From contig JBDTPN010000002.1 of assembly GCA_039932715.1 (NCBI GenBank), positions 1-64,000 on the forward strand: a stretch of 64,000 bases of DNA. Reading direction: 5' to 3'. The DNA is from ZC4RG30 sp039932715 (GTDB lineage Bacteria; Pseudomonadota; Gammaproteobacteria; Steroidobacterales; Steroidobacteraceae). The notes beneath the pieces are model-generated. The model was not told the origin of the DNA, searched no databases, and was given only the letters and a program-made list of their open reading frames with translations. This document shows positions 49,730-58,850 of this stretch, in pieces (position 1 is the first letter of the stretch; every line of letters begins with the position of its first letter). Both the position numbers and the translations under genes were made by a program.

Positions 49730-51005
49730 CGCAAGTTCCGGGCTCACCTATGTGAGTCCGACGCCAGTGAGTCCCTGGGGTACTTACTTGGCCCAGGTGG
49801 AACGTGTGCTGCCTTACCTGGGGCCGCTGAGCCGCTGGGTTGGCACGCTGACCCGTCCCAAGAGATCCCTGATTGTCGATGTGCCCATAGAACTGGACGA
49901 CGGCTCGGTGTCGCATTTCGAGGGATTTCGCGTGCAGCACAGCCTGTCGCGTGGGCCGGGCAAGGGCGGCGTGCGCTATCACCCAGATGTCTCACTCGAG
50001 GAAGTGATGGCGCTGGCAGCGTGGATGACCGTCAAGAATGCAGCTGTAAACCTGCCCTTCGGCGGCGCCAAGGGCGGTATCCGCGTCGATCCGAAGAAAC
50101 TGTCGCGCAAGGAACTTGAGCGCCTTACGCGTCGCTACACCAGCGAGATCGGCATCCTGATTGGCCCGCAACGCGACATCCCCGCGCCCGACGTCAATAC
50201 CGATGCGCAGATCATGGCGTGGATGATGGACACGTATTCGGCCAATGTCGGGGCTACGACTACCGGCGTAGTGACCGGCAAACCGGTGATGCTGGGCGGG
50301 TCGCTGGGGCGCGTGAAGGCCACCGGGCGTGGCGTGTACTTCATCGCCCGCGAAGCAGCGCGACGACTGAAGATGGAGATCGAAGGTGCCCGCGTGGTCA
50401 TCCAGGGTTTTGGCAATGTGGGCTCGGTGGCCGCGGAAATCTTCGCGTCGCACGGCGCCAGCATCATTGCGGTGCAGGATCACTCCGGTACTGTCTACGA
50501 TGCCAACGGGCTCGATGTGCAGAAGATGAGTGCGGCGGTCGCGCGCACCGGCAGCATTGCAGGTTATGAGGGCGGCGAACGCATTTCTGTCGAGCAGTTC
50601 TGGGAAGTGGAATGTGACTTCCTGGTGCCTGCGGCGCTCGAGGGAGTTCTGACGCGCGAGCGTGCGGGACGCGTGCGCACGCGCGTCGTTATCGAGGGGG
50701 CCAACGGCCCGACCACACCAGATGCCGACCTGGTGCTGGCTGAGCGCGGCATAGTCGTGGTTCCCGATGTCATTGCCAATGCCGGTGGCGTCACGGTTTC
50801 ATACTTTGAGTGGGTGCAGGATTTCAGCTCGTTCTTCTGGACCGAGGACGAAATCAACCAGCGGCTGGATCGCATACTCACCGGCGCCTTCGCGTACATC
50901 TGGGATACGCACCTGAAGCACAAGGTGAGCCTGCGCACGGCGGCGTTCATTGTTGCCTGCACACGGGTTCTGCAGGCAAGGGCAGAGCGCGGGCTGTATC
51001 CTTAA
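49719..51005 (+). CDS. Glu/Leu/Phe/Val dehydrogenase
   Basis: 428-residue NAD(P)-dependent amino-acid dehydrogenase; it interconverts glutamate (or a branched/aromatic amino acid) and the 2-oxo acid plus ammonia. The catalytic Lys region is NLPFGGAKGGIRVDP, preceded by GPGKGGVRYHPDV; the NAD-binding glycine motif is VIQGFGNVGSVAAE; PAALEGVLT and VIANAGGVTVSYFEWVQ complete the family pattern. Length and WVQDFSSFFW fit hexameric glutamate dehydrogenases of the GudB/RocG type. It overlaps the unknown upstream gene by 11 nt. Confidence 0.95.
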   Translation: MFPDASSGLTYVSPTPVSPWGTYLAQVERVLPYLGPLSRWVGTLTRPKRSLIVDVPIELDDGSVSHFEGFRVQHSLSRGPGKGGVRYHPDVSLEEVMALAAWMTVKNAAVNLPFGGAKGGIRVDPKKLSRKELERLTRRYTSEIGILIGPQRDIPAPDVNTDAQIMAWMMDTYSANVGATTTGVVTGKPVMLGGSLGRVKATGRGVYFIAREAARRLKMEIEGARVVIQGFGNVGSVAAEIFASHGASIIAVQDHSGTVYDANGLDVQKMSAAVARTGSIAGYEGGERISVEQFWEVECDFLVPAALEGVLTRERAGRVRTRVVIEGANGPTTPDADLVLAERGIVVVPDVIANAGGVTVSYFEWVQDFSSFFWTEDEINQRLDRILTGAFAYIWDTHLKHKVSLRTAAFIVACTRVLQARAERGLYP

Positions 51006-51009
51006 AGCC

Positions 51010-51951
51010 ATGCATGCGCATCGCCCCATGAAGCGTTTGGCGCGAGCGCTGGTTGCGGTAGCCCTTGCTGCGCTACTGACCACCAGCGCGGCGCAGGTAT
51101 CCGCGGCAAGTGGCGCCGCGGCCGATGCACAGGTATTCCACTTTCACCATGTGCACCTCAATACGGTGAACGCTGCGGCGGCCATCGACTTCTATGCCAC
51201 GAATTTCAATGCTGAGCGGGCCGCGCTCAATGGCATGCCGGCCGTGCGCGCGCAGGGCAAGTGGCTGCTGTTCAATGAGGTGAAATCCCCGCCAGCGTCG
51301 CCGGTAATCTCAGCGCTTTATCACATTGGTTGGGGCGCCCCTGACATGAAGGCCGCCTACCAGCGACTTTTGGATCGCGGCGTTGCCTTCGAGACGCCCT
51401 TGACCGATATCTCGCGGGTGATCGAGGCGGACTCGGGCAGCATATTCTTTGCCTACGTGGACGGCCCGGATCACGCCATCGTCGAGATCAACTCGGCCAG
51501 CGATGACAGCTTCCAGCACGTCCATTTCCTCAGCGACGATCCGGTGTCTGCGGGACAGTGGTACATGAAGCACTTTGGTGCCATTTCCGCCGACCCCAAT
51601 CCGCCGCGCGCGGCGCGCATGCACAATGGTCTGCAGATCTACCCTTACATGGGCGCGAAGCTGGATGGGGTGCAGTTCTGGTGGTATCCCAAGGCATTCG
51701 GCCAGGGGTCATACCCCGAGGCTTGGAAAGGGCGCCTCACCTTTGCTTCCTCGCGCGGGCGCGTTATTGATCACATTGCCTTGAGCGTGGACGGGCTCGA
51801 CCGGGCATTGGCCCGATTGGAAGCGGATGGCGTAAAGGTGCTGCAGCGACCGCGATCCACCGTGGCAGGGCTGAGGTCCGCATTCATCGCCGCACCCGAT
51901 GGCATTGAGCTTGAATTGGTCGAAAGCGGCGCTGCATTGCCCGCCCGCTGA
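51010..51951 (+). CDS. Exported VOC/glyoxalase-like protein
   Basis: 313 residues with a signal peptide (ARALVAVALAALLTTSAAQ, cut near VSAASG). Two vicinal-oxygen-chelate halves follow: FHHVHLNTVNAAAAIDFYA and, later, FQHVHFLSDDPVSAGQWYM plus VIDHIALSVDGLDRALARL. His residues in HHVHL and HVHFL and the Glu in GIELELVES are candidate metal ligands. Such proteins include dioxygenases, lyases and resistance factors, usually cytosolic; an exported form is less common. The ATG at 51010 or 51028 are both possible; neither has a strong ribosome site. It starts 4 nt after the dehydrogenase stop. Confidence 0.85.
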   Translation: MHAHRPMKRLARALVAVALAALLTTSAAQVSAASGAAADAQVFHFHHVHLNTVNAAAAIDFYATNFNAERAALNGMPAVRAQGKWLLFNEVKSPPASPVISALYHIGWGAPDMKAAYQRLLDRGVAFETPLTDISRVIEADSGSIFFAYVDGPDHAIVEINSASDDSFQHVHFLSDDPVSAGQWYMKHFGAISADPNPPRAARMHNGLQIYPYMGAKLDGVQFWWYPKAFGQGSYPEAWKGRLTFASSRGRVIDHIALSVDGLDRALARLEADGVKVLQRPRSTVAGLRSAFIAAPDGIELELVESGAALPAR

Positions 51952-52153
51952 CGGCAGGCTTATTCCCAGCCGCCGTTACGCTGCTCCACCGGCAATATGG
52001 GCGATATCCACGCAGTCACGTGACGCTGGAGACCAAACCCACCTTTGCCAGTGGTTTTTCCACCGCATCTTCTGTGACGCGCAGGCATTCGCGATCACAG
52101 GGCGCCGCGCCCCTGGCCGCGGGCTGAGCGGCACCAAGCCTTCGATCCGCTAT

Positions 52154-52534
52154 CTACTCTGCCAGCGCGGCAACTGAAGACGCATTCCGGTGCGTGGATT
52201 TGTGAATCGACGCCAGTACCGGATGGTTGACCTTCGTCACCGCTGCATCCGTCAGTTGCGCGTTGCACTTGTCGACATTCGCGCGCGAGGCGATGTCACC
52301 GTGATTGAGCGATGCGCACACGCTGCCCGCCGCCACCTTGATGCGCTTCAGAAGCGCAGTGGCTCCGCTCTCCGTGTCGATGTCGAGGTCCGAGTAGCGG
52401 ACCGTGACGTCGGGGCCGGTCATATTCCCGGCCGTGCTCCCGGCGTGGGCGGATGCGATTCCCAGGGCCGATAACGCCAATGCGCGCACGGCAACCAGCC
52501 CGCCACGTGATTTGAATTCCTTTGAGGTCGCCAT
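52154..52534 (-). CDS. UrcA family secreted protein
   Basis: 126-residue exported protein of the UrcA family (TIGR04433). The signal peptide ends at ASAHAGS. The core VTVRYSDLDIDTESGATALL and VAAGSVCASLNHGD (one of the two conserved Cys) and NVDKCNAQLTDAAV match the family pattern of tyrosine-rich start plus two cysteines. The ATG at 52534 follows CGGAGAC; the longer ORF to 52615 is not needed. These small proteins occur in several copies in sphingomonads and some gammaproteobacteria; function unknown. Confidence 0.88.
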   Translation of the reverse strand: MATSKEFKSRGGLVAVRALALSALGIASAHAGSTAGNMTGPDVTVRYSDLDIDTESGATALLKRIKVAAGSVCASLNHGDIASRANVDKCNAQLTDAAVTKVNHPVLASIHKSTHRNASSVAALAE

Positions 52535-52664
52535 TGATGTCTCCGGATCGCCGTATTGCCAGGGCAGACTTGTGGCCAGACACAATCCATGTCTGTACCC
52601 GCTTCTGATAATCAAGACGTCAACAGCGCGCCAAACCCGACATTGCCGGGGTTAATATCGGGCG

Positions 52665-53216
52665 GTGTCAGAAGTTACCCGGCTATTGCATCAGGTCCAC
52701 GCGGGCGATTCGGCCGCGCGCGAGGCGTTGTTCGCGGCTGCCTACCCGGGGCTGCAGCAGTTGGCGCGCGCACGATTGCGCGATGGCGGACGCAGCACGT
52801 TGCTGGATACGCGCAGCCTGGTGCACGAAACCTTCCTGCGCTACGCACAGAGCGGTGCCCTGCGAGCCGAAGACCGGCGCGCGTTCTTCGCCTATGCGTC
52901 GCAGGTAATGCGTTCGGTAATCGTCAGCAGCGCCCGCGAGCGGGCCGCACAAAAGCGCGGCTCGGGGCTGCGACCGGTGACACTTTCAGAGCGGATATCC
53001 GAACAGGTTCTGGATGACGAGGACGCGATACTGCGCGTGCACGAAGCGCTGGAGTCGCTGGAGCAGGTCGACGCGCGCCTGGCGCGGGTGGTACAGATGC
53101 GCTATTTCGGTGGCTACAGCGAGCTGGAAATCGCCGATGCGCTGGGAGTGACCGAACGTACTGTGCAACGACTGTGGTTGAAAGCGCGGTTGATGCTGCA
53201 GGCGGCGATGGAGTAG
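52665..53216 (+). CDS. ECF sigma factor (acidobacterial/TIGR02999-like, kinase-linked)
   Basis: 183-residue ECF sigma factor; it directs RNA polymerase to specific promoters. Sigma2 lies at about 10-80 with LLDTRSLVHETFLRYA, and sigma4 at about 120-180 with LEQVDARLARVVQMRYFGG and ELEIADALGVTERTVQRLW. The sigma2.2 site lacks the usual acidic DAED residues (here LDTRS), which is known for kinase-controlled sigma factors of the ECF43 type. Thr49 sits at the position of that motif. The kinase gene starts 3 nt after the stop. GTG start at 52665. Targets unknown. Confidence 0.93.
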   Translation: MSEVTRLLHQVHAGDSAAREALFAAAYPGLQQLARARLRDGGRSTLLDTRSLVHETFLRYAQSGALRAEDRRAFFAYASQVMRSVIVSSARERAAQKRGSGLRPVTLSERISEQVLDDEDAILRVHEALESLEQVDARLARVVQMRYFGGYSELEIADALGVTERTVQRLWLKARLMLQAAME

Positions 53217-53219
53217 CGC

Positions 53220-55760
53220 ATGGGATTATCCAATCAACAGATGTCGCGACTGGGAGAGCTGCTGGATGAGTCCCTGCCGCTTGCGCCTGCCGCACGGCGC
53301 GTGTGGCTGGAGTCGTTGCCAGGCGAAGACCAGCCACTAGTGCGAACCCTGCGTGAAGCGTTGCTGGCAGACGATCCTGCCACCGCAAGCAGCGGCCCGC
53401 TGGACCGTCCACCGCGAATCAGGGATCTGGATGCTGCAAACGAGACCACTACGCGGCGAGCGGGCGAACGACTGGGTGCCTATGAGTTGCTGCAGCCGCT
53501 GGGTGCCGGCGGCATGGCAGAAGTCTGGCTGGCGCGCCGTGCCGATGGTGCCTTCGAAAGACAGGTGGCGCTCAAGATTCCCCGCCTGCGTGATTTGCCA
53601 TCCGAGATGGTCGAGCGTTTCGCCCGCGAGTGCAGCATCCTCGCCACGCTGGAGTGTCCTGGCATCGCGCGGCTCTACGATGCCGGAGTCGATGGGTCCG
53701 GCGTGCCATACATCGCCATGGAGTATGTGCAGGGAGCACCCCTGACTCCGTGGTGCGATGCGCGCGGGCTCGACTTTCCGGCGCGTATCAGTGTGTTCCT
53801 GCAGGTGCTGGATGCGGTGGGCTATGCGCACGCCCGTCAGATCATTCACCGCGACCTCAAACCCTCGAACATCCTTGTGACCGAAAAAGGCGAAGTGCGC
53901 TTGCTGGATTTCGGCGTGGCGCGGCTACTGCAAGGACAGACTGGTTTGCCGTCGATAACGCGCATCCATGGCCGGGCAATGACTCCTGAATACGCCAGTC
54001 CCGAGCTGCTACGTGGTGTGCACATCGACCTGCGTAGCGATATTTACTCGCTGGGCGTTGTGCTGCACGAACTGCTCACCGGTGTACGTCCCGGCCAGCT
54101 GGCGCCTGCCGCGCCAACTGGTGCCCGTGAACTGCACGGCGTGTGGCGCGAAGTGGTCAACAAGGCGCTGGCAACAGCGCCGACCGAGCGCCATGCGGAC
54201 GCCGCCAGTTTTGCGATGGCATTGCGCCAGGCGCTCATCGCCACATCGGCCAGGCCTCGTCCCCGCTGGCGCGACCCGCGCTACGCGGGTGCTGCACTGG
54301 TGGCGGTAGCCCTGGTTCTGGGAGCTTTCCTTTTCGACCGAAACAGGGTTCCGGCCGCGTCTAACCTGGCCGCGCCCCTGACCTCGGTGCAATCGGCAGC
54401 GGCCAATGCGTCGACCATCGCCGTGCTGCCGTTTGTGGATCTGAGCGAGGACCAGGACCAGGAGTTCTTCTCGGATGGGCTTTCCGAGGAACTCATTGCG
54501 CTGTTGACCAAGATTCCGGACCTGCGTGTCACTGCGCGCGCTTCATCGTTTGCGTTTCGCGACCGGCGCAAGGACATCACGGCCATTGGCCGTCAGCTCA
54601 ACGTGGCCAATATCCTCGACGGTAGCGTACGCAAATCCGGAAACCAGCTGCGATTCGCGGTGCAGCTGGTACAGGCCAGCACCGGCACGGTGGTGTGGTC
54701 CGAGACCTATAACCGCGAGATCAAGGATATTTTCGAAATGCAGGAGGATGTTGCAGGTGCTGTTGTTGAAGCGCTGAAACTGCGACTACTGGATGGTGAG
54801 CACATTCCTGCGGGCGAGCGCACTGCAAATGCGCAGGCCTACGAACAATATCTTCAGGGTCTGAAGTACCAGGAAAGCTCGTCGCTAGACGACATGCGGC
54901 GCGCTATAGGGGCATTTGAAACCTCCGTTGCACTCGACCCCAAGTTCGCGACGGGCTACGCACAGATGGCGCTGGTGGCGTCCGAAATCGGCGGCATGAC
55001 AGTGGATAGCGCCATGTATGAGCTGGCGCGATCGCGGGCGGACCACGCCATCGAGCTGTCGCCACACCTGGATCTGGCCTACATCGCCCGCGCCCAGGTG
55101 CGCATGTACAACGATTGGGACTTTGCGGGCGCAAAAGCGGACCTGGACATCGCATTGGGCATAGACCCCAATAGCATGAAAGTGCAGGGCCTGCAGATCA
55201 ATTACCTGCTGGCAATTGGCAAGACTGACGAGGCACTTGCACTGCAGAAACACGTTGTGGAGCGTAATCCCCTGTCCGGTAGCGCGTGGAGCATGCTGGC
55301 CAAGGCGTATATCGGATTGCGCGATTACCCCAATGCCCGCAAGGCTTTCGAGCGCGTCAACCAGTTAAAATCGGGCCAATGGGACGCACAAGGGGATTGG
55401 GCAACCCTTGAGCTGTACGCGGGCAACTACGAGGAGTCCCTGCGCCGTGCCCGCCAGATCAAGGAGCCGCATTTCCGCGATTTCACCGTGGCAATGGCCG
55501 CCTGGTCCGCGGGTGAGAAAGAGGAAGCACAGGGTGCGCTGCAGCGACTGATCAATGAAGTTCCTGATGTGTTCGCGGCACAGATCGCCATGGCCTCCGC
55601 CTGGCAGGGGGACAGGGAACAGACCTACCGGTGGCTCGACCACGCGCTGCAACTGCGCGATCCAGGTCTGATAGCCATCCAGTTCAAGCCAGAGTTCGAT
55701 AAATTCCGCGGCGACCCGCGATTCAAGCGCGCAATGCTGCGCATGAATCTGCCGCAGTAA
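53220..55760 (+). CDS. Transmembrane Ser/Thr protein kinase with TolB-like and TPR region
   Basis: 846 residues. N-terminal cytosolic kinase of the Hanks type (about 88-340): glycine loop GAGGMAEVW, Lys119 in VALKIPR, HRD at 210-212 (IIHRDLKPSNIL), DFG at 230-232. One membrane segment at about 357-372 (GAALVAVALVLGAFLF). The outer part has a TolB-N-like domain (IAVLPFVDLSEDQDQEFFSD, SVRKSGNQLRFAVQLV) and TPR-like helices to the end. It is 3 nt from the ECF sigma gene, so the kinase probably senses a periplasmic signal and phosphorylates the sigma factor. Complete active-site residues are seen. Confidence 0.93.
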   Translation: MGLSNQQMSRLGELLDESLPLAPAARRVWLESLPGEDQPLVRTLREALLADDPATASSGPLDRPPRIRDLDAANETTTRRAGERLGAYELLQPLGAGGMAEVWLARRADGAFERQVALKIPRLRDLPSEMVERFARECSILATLECPGIARLYDAGVDGSGVPYIAMEYVQGAPLTPWCDARGLDFPARISVFLQVLDAVGYAHARQIIHRDLKPSNILVTEKGEVRLLDFGVARLLQGQTGLPSITRIHGRAMTPEYASPELLRGVHIDLRSDIYSLGVVLHELLTGVRPGQLAPAAPTGARELHGVWREVVNKALATAPTERHADAASFAMALRQALIATSARPRPRWRDPRYAGAALVAVALVLGAFLFDRNRVPAASNLAAPLTSVQSAAANASTIAVLPFVDLSEDQDQEFFSDGLSEELIALLTKIPDLRVTARASSFAFRDRRKDITAIGRQLNVANILDGSVRKSGNQLRFAVQLVQASTGTVVWSETYNREIKDIFEMQEDVAGAVVEALKLRLLDGEHIPAGERTANAQAYEQYLQGLKYQESSSLDDMRRAIGAFETSVALDPKFATGYAQMALVASEIGGMTVDSAMYELARSRADHAIELSPHLDLAYIARAQVRMYNDWDFAGAKADLDIALGIDPNSMKVQGLQINYLLAIGKTDEALALQKHVVERNPLSGSAWSMLAKAYIGLRDYPNARKAFERVNQLKSGQWDAQGDWATLELYAGNYEESLRRARQIKEPHFRDFTVAMAAWSAGEKEEAQGALQRLINEVPDVFAAQIAMASAWQGDREQTYRWLDHALQLRDPGLIAIQFKPEFDKFRGDPRFKRAMLRMNLPQ

Positions 55761-56498
55761 TCAGAATTTTTCGTCGGTACCCAGGTAACGCCACTTGCCT
55801 ACTGGCAGGCCACCCAAGGGCACGTTGCCGCTGCGCACACGCCTGAGCCCGGTCACATACAGGCCAACAATTTCACACATGCGCCGAATCTGGCGCTTGC
55901 GGCCCTCGCGCAGCACGAAGCGCAGCTGGTCCTGGTTCTGCCAGGACACCTGCGCCGACTTGAGCGTGACGCCATCCAGTGTCAGTCCGTGGCGCAGTCG
56001 CTTCATGCCATCGTCGGAAAGCTTTCCCTCGACGCGCACCAAGTATTCCTTCTCGATGGCGGAGTTTTCGCCGATGAGTTGTTTGGCCACACGGCCGTCC
56101 TGCGTGAGCACTAGCAATCCAGTGGAGTCAATGTCCAGGCGCCCGGCCGGAGCCAGTCCGCGCAGGTGATCGCTGTGGAATTTCAGGGGCGAGGGGTCGC
56201 CGCTCCAGCGATTGGCCGGCGTGACCAGCACCACGGCCGGTTCATAGCCGTCCTCGGCCTGGCCTGAAACGTAGCCCACCGGCTTGTTGAGCAGTATGGT
56301 CACCTGCGTGCTCTGGTGTTGCCGAGCCACCTGGTCTATCTCGATGCTGGCCTGGGGCGAGACCCGCATGCCCAGCGTGGCGACGACGTTGTCCACTTTC
56401 ACCCAGCCGTTCTCTATCCACTTGTCGGCCTCGCGACGCGAACACAGGCCCAGCTCGCCCATTCGCTTGGAGAGACGCGGAAATTCCGCAGCGGTCAT
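55761..56498 (-). CDS. rRNA/tRNA pseudouridine synthase (RluF/RsuA-like)
   Basis: 245 residues. An S4 RNA-binding domain (about 8-70, RLSKRMGELGLCSRREADKW) is followed by the RsuA-family pseudouridine synthase domain with the catalytic Asp in AGRLDIDSTGLLVLT. EGRKRQIRRMCEIVGLYV is typical of RluE/RluF/RsuA enzymes. It converts uridine to pseudouridine, likely in 23S rRNA. The start overlaps the stop of the tgt-mnmC fusion gene by 4 nt (ATGA), so both RNA-modification enzymes are made together. It meets the kinase gene tail to tail with no gap. Confidence 0.92.
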   Translation of the reverse strand: MTAAEFPRLSKRMGELGLCSRREADKWIENGWVKVDNVVATLGMRVSPQASIEIDQVARQHQSTQVTILLNKPVGYVSGQAEDGYEPAVVLVTPANRWSGDPSPLKFHSDHLRGLAPAGRLDIDSTGLLVLTQDGRVAKQLIGENSAIEKEYLVRVEGKLSDDGMKRLRHGLTLDGVTLKSAQVSWQNQDQLRFVLREGRKRQIRRMCEIVGLYVTGLRRVRSGNVPLGGLPVGKWRYLGTDEKF

Positions 56499-58510
56499 GG
56501 GGATGCGTAACCGAACTGCGAATGTCGCGTAACTGACTCACGCCATGACTCGTCGCCAGCTTCGGCACCCATGGGCACCTGTGCATCACTGCGCTGCCAT
56601 TTGCGCAGCCATTCCTGGCCCAGCAATTCGCGACCATGGGGGAGTGCGGCCGCCAAAGGCGACAAGGCGATAGTGGTTTCGAGCTTGGGGCCGGTGGCGC
56701 GACCGGTGGCCACGAAGAATCCGGCAGCCAGCAGCGCAGCACGCACCCGGGTTGAATAGGTGTAGGTAAACACCTCCGTGGCCTTGTGCCGGCAAACCTG
56801 TGCGAGTTCGCGAAACGCCTGCAGCGTCCACAGGGCGCTGTCGGTCTTGAAGGAGAATGGATCGAAGAACACGATGTCGGGCGCGGGCGCGTCGTGCTTG
56901 CTATGCATGAAGTCGCCATTCAACAGCCGCCACTCGATATTGCCGGCTGCACTTTCCCATCGATTGGCTGTCAGCAATGCATTGGGCGCCGCATGGCGCA
57001 GGTGCTTGAACCATTGGGTGTGGCGCAGCGCCAGATGCAGTGAATCCAGGTCATTCTCGAAACTCACCAGTTGCAGGCGCCGCAATTGCGGGGCCTGCAT
57101 CGACTCCACCGCCTGGATTGTCGCCATGGCATTGGTGGCAGCGCCCAGGCCCACATCCCAGATGACCAGGGGTGCTGGATCGGCGATCTGCAGTCGTTCC
57201 ATCAGTCGTGACTGCTCGACGTAAAGTGAGCGTGCCTCTTGCGCAGGGTCATTGACCGAGTGCATCACCTCGCCAGAAACCGTGTCGCGAATTCGGCCGA
57301 CATCGCCGCGCACCACGATTTCATAGCGTCCCCTGGTGAGCCTCGACAGCTTGCGCGCGGCGTTGCTGCGATGCTGGGTTCGAGGGCCGTAACTGTCGCG
57401 GGCGTCGAGCACATCACGCTGCGCGTGATAGAACTCCAACCACGTGCCCGCCACAATGTGCTGGCGCATGGTGCGCATCAGCTGCATGTAGAAATGGATA
57501 TTGTGCAGACCCACCAGTTGCGTGGCCTGTGAGTCGTGGGTTGCACGCAGGTGTCGCAGGTACGCAATGGAGTGCGTCTTGCAGGTGTAGCAGCTGCAAC
57601 TGGGATCCAGTGGCGCTTCCATGCCGTTATAGGCCGCGCGCCGCAGGTCGCGCCTGCCCAGGCTGGTAAAGGCCACGCCCTGGGTGGCCAGCGCCGTGGG
57701 CAATATGCAGTCGAACATATCCACGCCGCGATGCACGGCTTCGAGCAGGTCTCGCGTGGTGCCCACGCCCATCAGGTAACGCGGTTGGTCCACGGGCAGG
57801 CACTCGGTCACGATGGCAGTGCAGTCTTCACGCTGCGCCACACTTTCCCCCACTGCCAGGCCACCGATGGCAAAGCCGTCGAATGGCATTTGCGTGATGG
57901 CGCGGGCACTCTCGATCCGCAGGTCGGTGTGACAGGCACCTTGCACAATGCCGAACAGTGCCTGGGAAGAATCGCCGCGCGCAGCCAGGCTGCGCTGCGC
58001 CCAGCGGTGCGTCAGCTCCATGGCGCGACGTGCGGTGGCATGATCCACGGTGGAGGGCACGCATTGGTCCAGTGCCATCATGATGTCCGCGCCAATCGAC
58101 TTCTGCGTGGCAATGCTTAGTTCGGGACTCAGGCAGATAGTGCTGTCGTCCACATAGCTTTTGAACACCGCGCCGTCTTCACCCATATTGCGACTGTCGG
58201 GCAGGGAGAAAATCTGGAAGCCACCTGAATCAGTCAGCACCGAGCGTGGCCAGTTCATGAAGGCATGAATGCCGCCGAGTTTCTCGAACAGCGCGGGTCC
58301 GGGGCGCAGCAACAAGTGGTACGTATTGGCCAGTAGCACCTGCGCGCCGCATTCCAGGATGTCGTCGCGCCGCTGACCGCGCACCGAGGCGTGCGTGCCC
58401 ACCGGCATGAAGGTGGGCGTCAATACTTCGTTGTGCGACGTGCGGAACCGGGCTGCGCGAGCGCGCGATCCGGCAGTGATGGCATCGAGTTGAAAATGCA
58501 GTCGGGTCAT
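56495..58510 (-). CDS. tgt: tRNA-guanine transglycosylase fused to an MnmC-like methyltransferase
   Basis: 671 residues; two domains. Residues 1-375 are bacterial Tgt, which swaps G34 of tRNA(Asp/Asn/His/Tyr) for preQ1: D94 in TDSGGFQ, nucleophile D267 in GVDMFDC, and the zinc site C305/C307/C310 with H336. A linker (about 380-430) follows. Residues about 435-645 match the MnmC/PF05430 methyltransferase: VIWDVGLGAATN (SAM loop), VSFENDLDSL (acidic loop), IVFFDPFSFKTDSALWT (D550) and LLGQEWLRKWQR at the end. Stand-alone Tgt is about 375 residues, so the second half is a true extension. The FAD domain of full MnmC is absent. 4-nt overlap with the pseudouridine synthase. Confidence 0.93.
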   Translation of the reverse strand: MTRLHFQLDAITAGSRARAARFRTSHNEVLTPTFMPVGTHASVRGQRRDDILECGAQVLLANTYHLLLRPGPALFEKLGGIHAFMNWPRSVLTDSGGFQIFSLPDSRNMGEDGAVFKSYVDDSTICLSPELSIATQKSIGADIMMALDQCVPSTVDHATARRAMELTHRWAQRSLAARGDSSQALFGIVQGACHTDLRIESARAITQMPFDGFAIGGLAVGESVAQREDCTAIVTECLPVDQPRYLMGVGTTRDLLEAVHRGVDMFDCILPTALATQGVAFTSLGRRDLRRAAYNGMEAPLDPSCSCYTCKTHSIAYLRHLRATHDSQATQLVGLHNIHFYMQLMRTMRQHIVAGTWLEFYHAQRDVLDARDSYGPRTQHRSNAARKLSRLTRGRYEIVVRGDVGRIRDTVSGEVMHSVNDPAQEARSLYVEQSRLMERLQIADPAPLVIWDVGLGAATNAMATIQAVESMQAPQLRRLQLVSFENDLDSLHLALRHTQWFKHLRHAAPNALLTANRWESAAGNIEWRLLNGDFMHSKHDAPAPDIVFFDPFSFKTDSALWTLQAFRELAQVCRHKATEVFTYTYSTRVRAALLAAGFFVATGRATGPKLETTIALSPLAAALPHGRELLGQEWLRKWQRSDAQVPMGAEAGDESWRESVTRHSQFGYASP

Positions 58511-58850
58511 GTCCCGCTAGACTAATGAAAAAGCGGCAACTCGTGTTATCGCGTTGTCAGCGGGGAATCGCCACGATTGAAGCGCGCTTCCCTACCAATG
58601 GCTCCCAGAACACTTATGTTCGGCCACCCGTATGGACGAGTTTACGAATGCAAGCTTCGGCCCGGTAGGCGACGATTGAAACAGGATCCCGTCGGCAAGG
58701 CCTCTGCCGTCGTCTGTAGCTCCTTTCGGACAATTACTGTGGGACACGTCCCACGATGCATAAGGCCGTCGGCCGCTGACGTTCGCATGCGCTTCAGTTC
58801 ATTCTCTCTCTTAGGCAAAGTCTCACCGAATCGCAGTTAGGGAAAAAATC
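58511..58850. promoter_or_regulatory. 340-bp intergenic region with a palindrome
   Basis: The gap between the divergent tgt fusion gene and the DUF4398/OmpA pair. It contains GTGGGAC-AC-GTCCCAC at 58739-58754, a 7-bp perfect inverted repeat with 2-nt spacer, about 100 nt before the DUF4398 start, which could be a regulator site. A short ORF (58577-58840) has no protein-like features. No RNA gene or clear -35/-10 pair was found. Confidence 0.4.

Noticed and set aside
51952..52153. Possible small gene between the VOC and UrcA genes
   Set aside because: The ORF at 51899-52177 overlaps the VOC gene end and has no protein-like pattern; nothing else seen.
58577..58840. 87-aa ORF in the gap before the DUF4398 gene
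   Set aside because: No ribosome site, no conserved features, unusual composition; likely non-coding.
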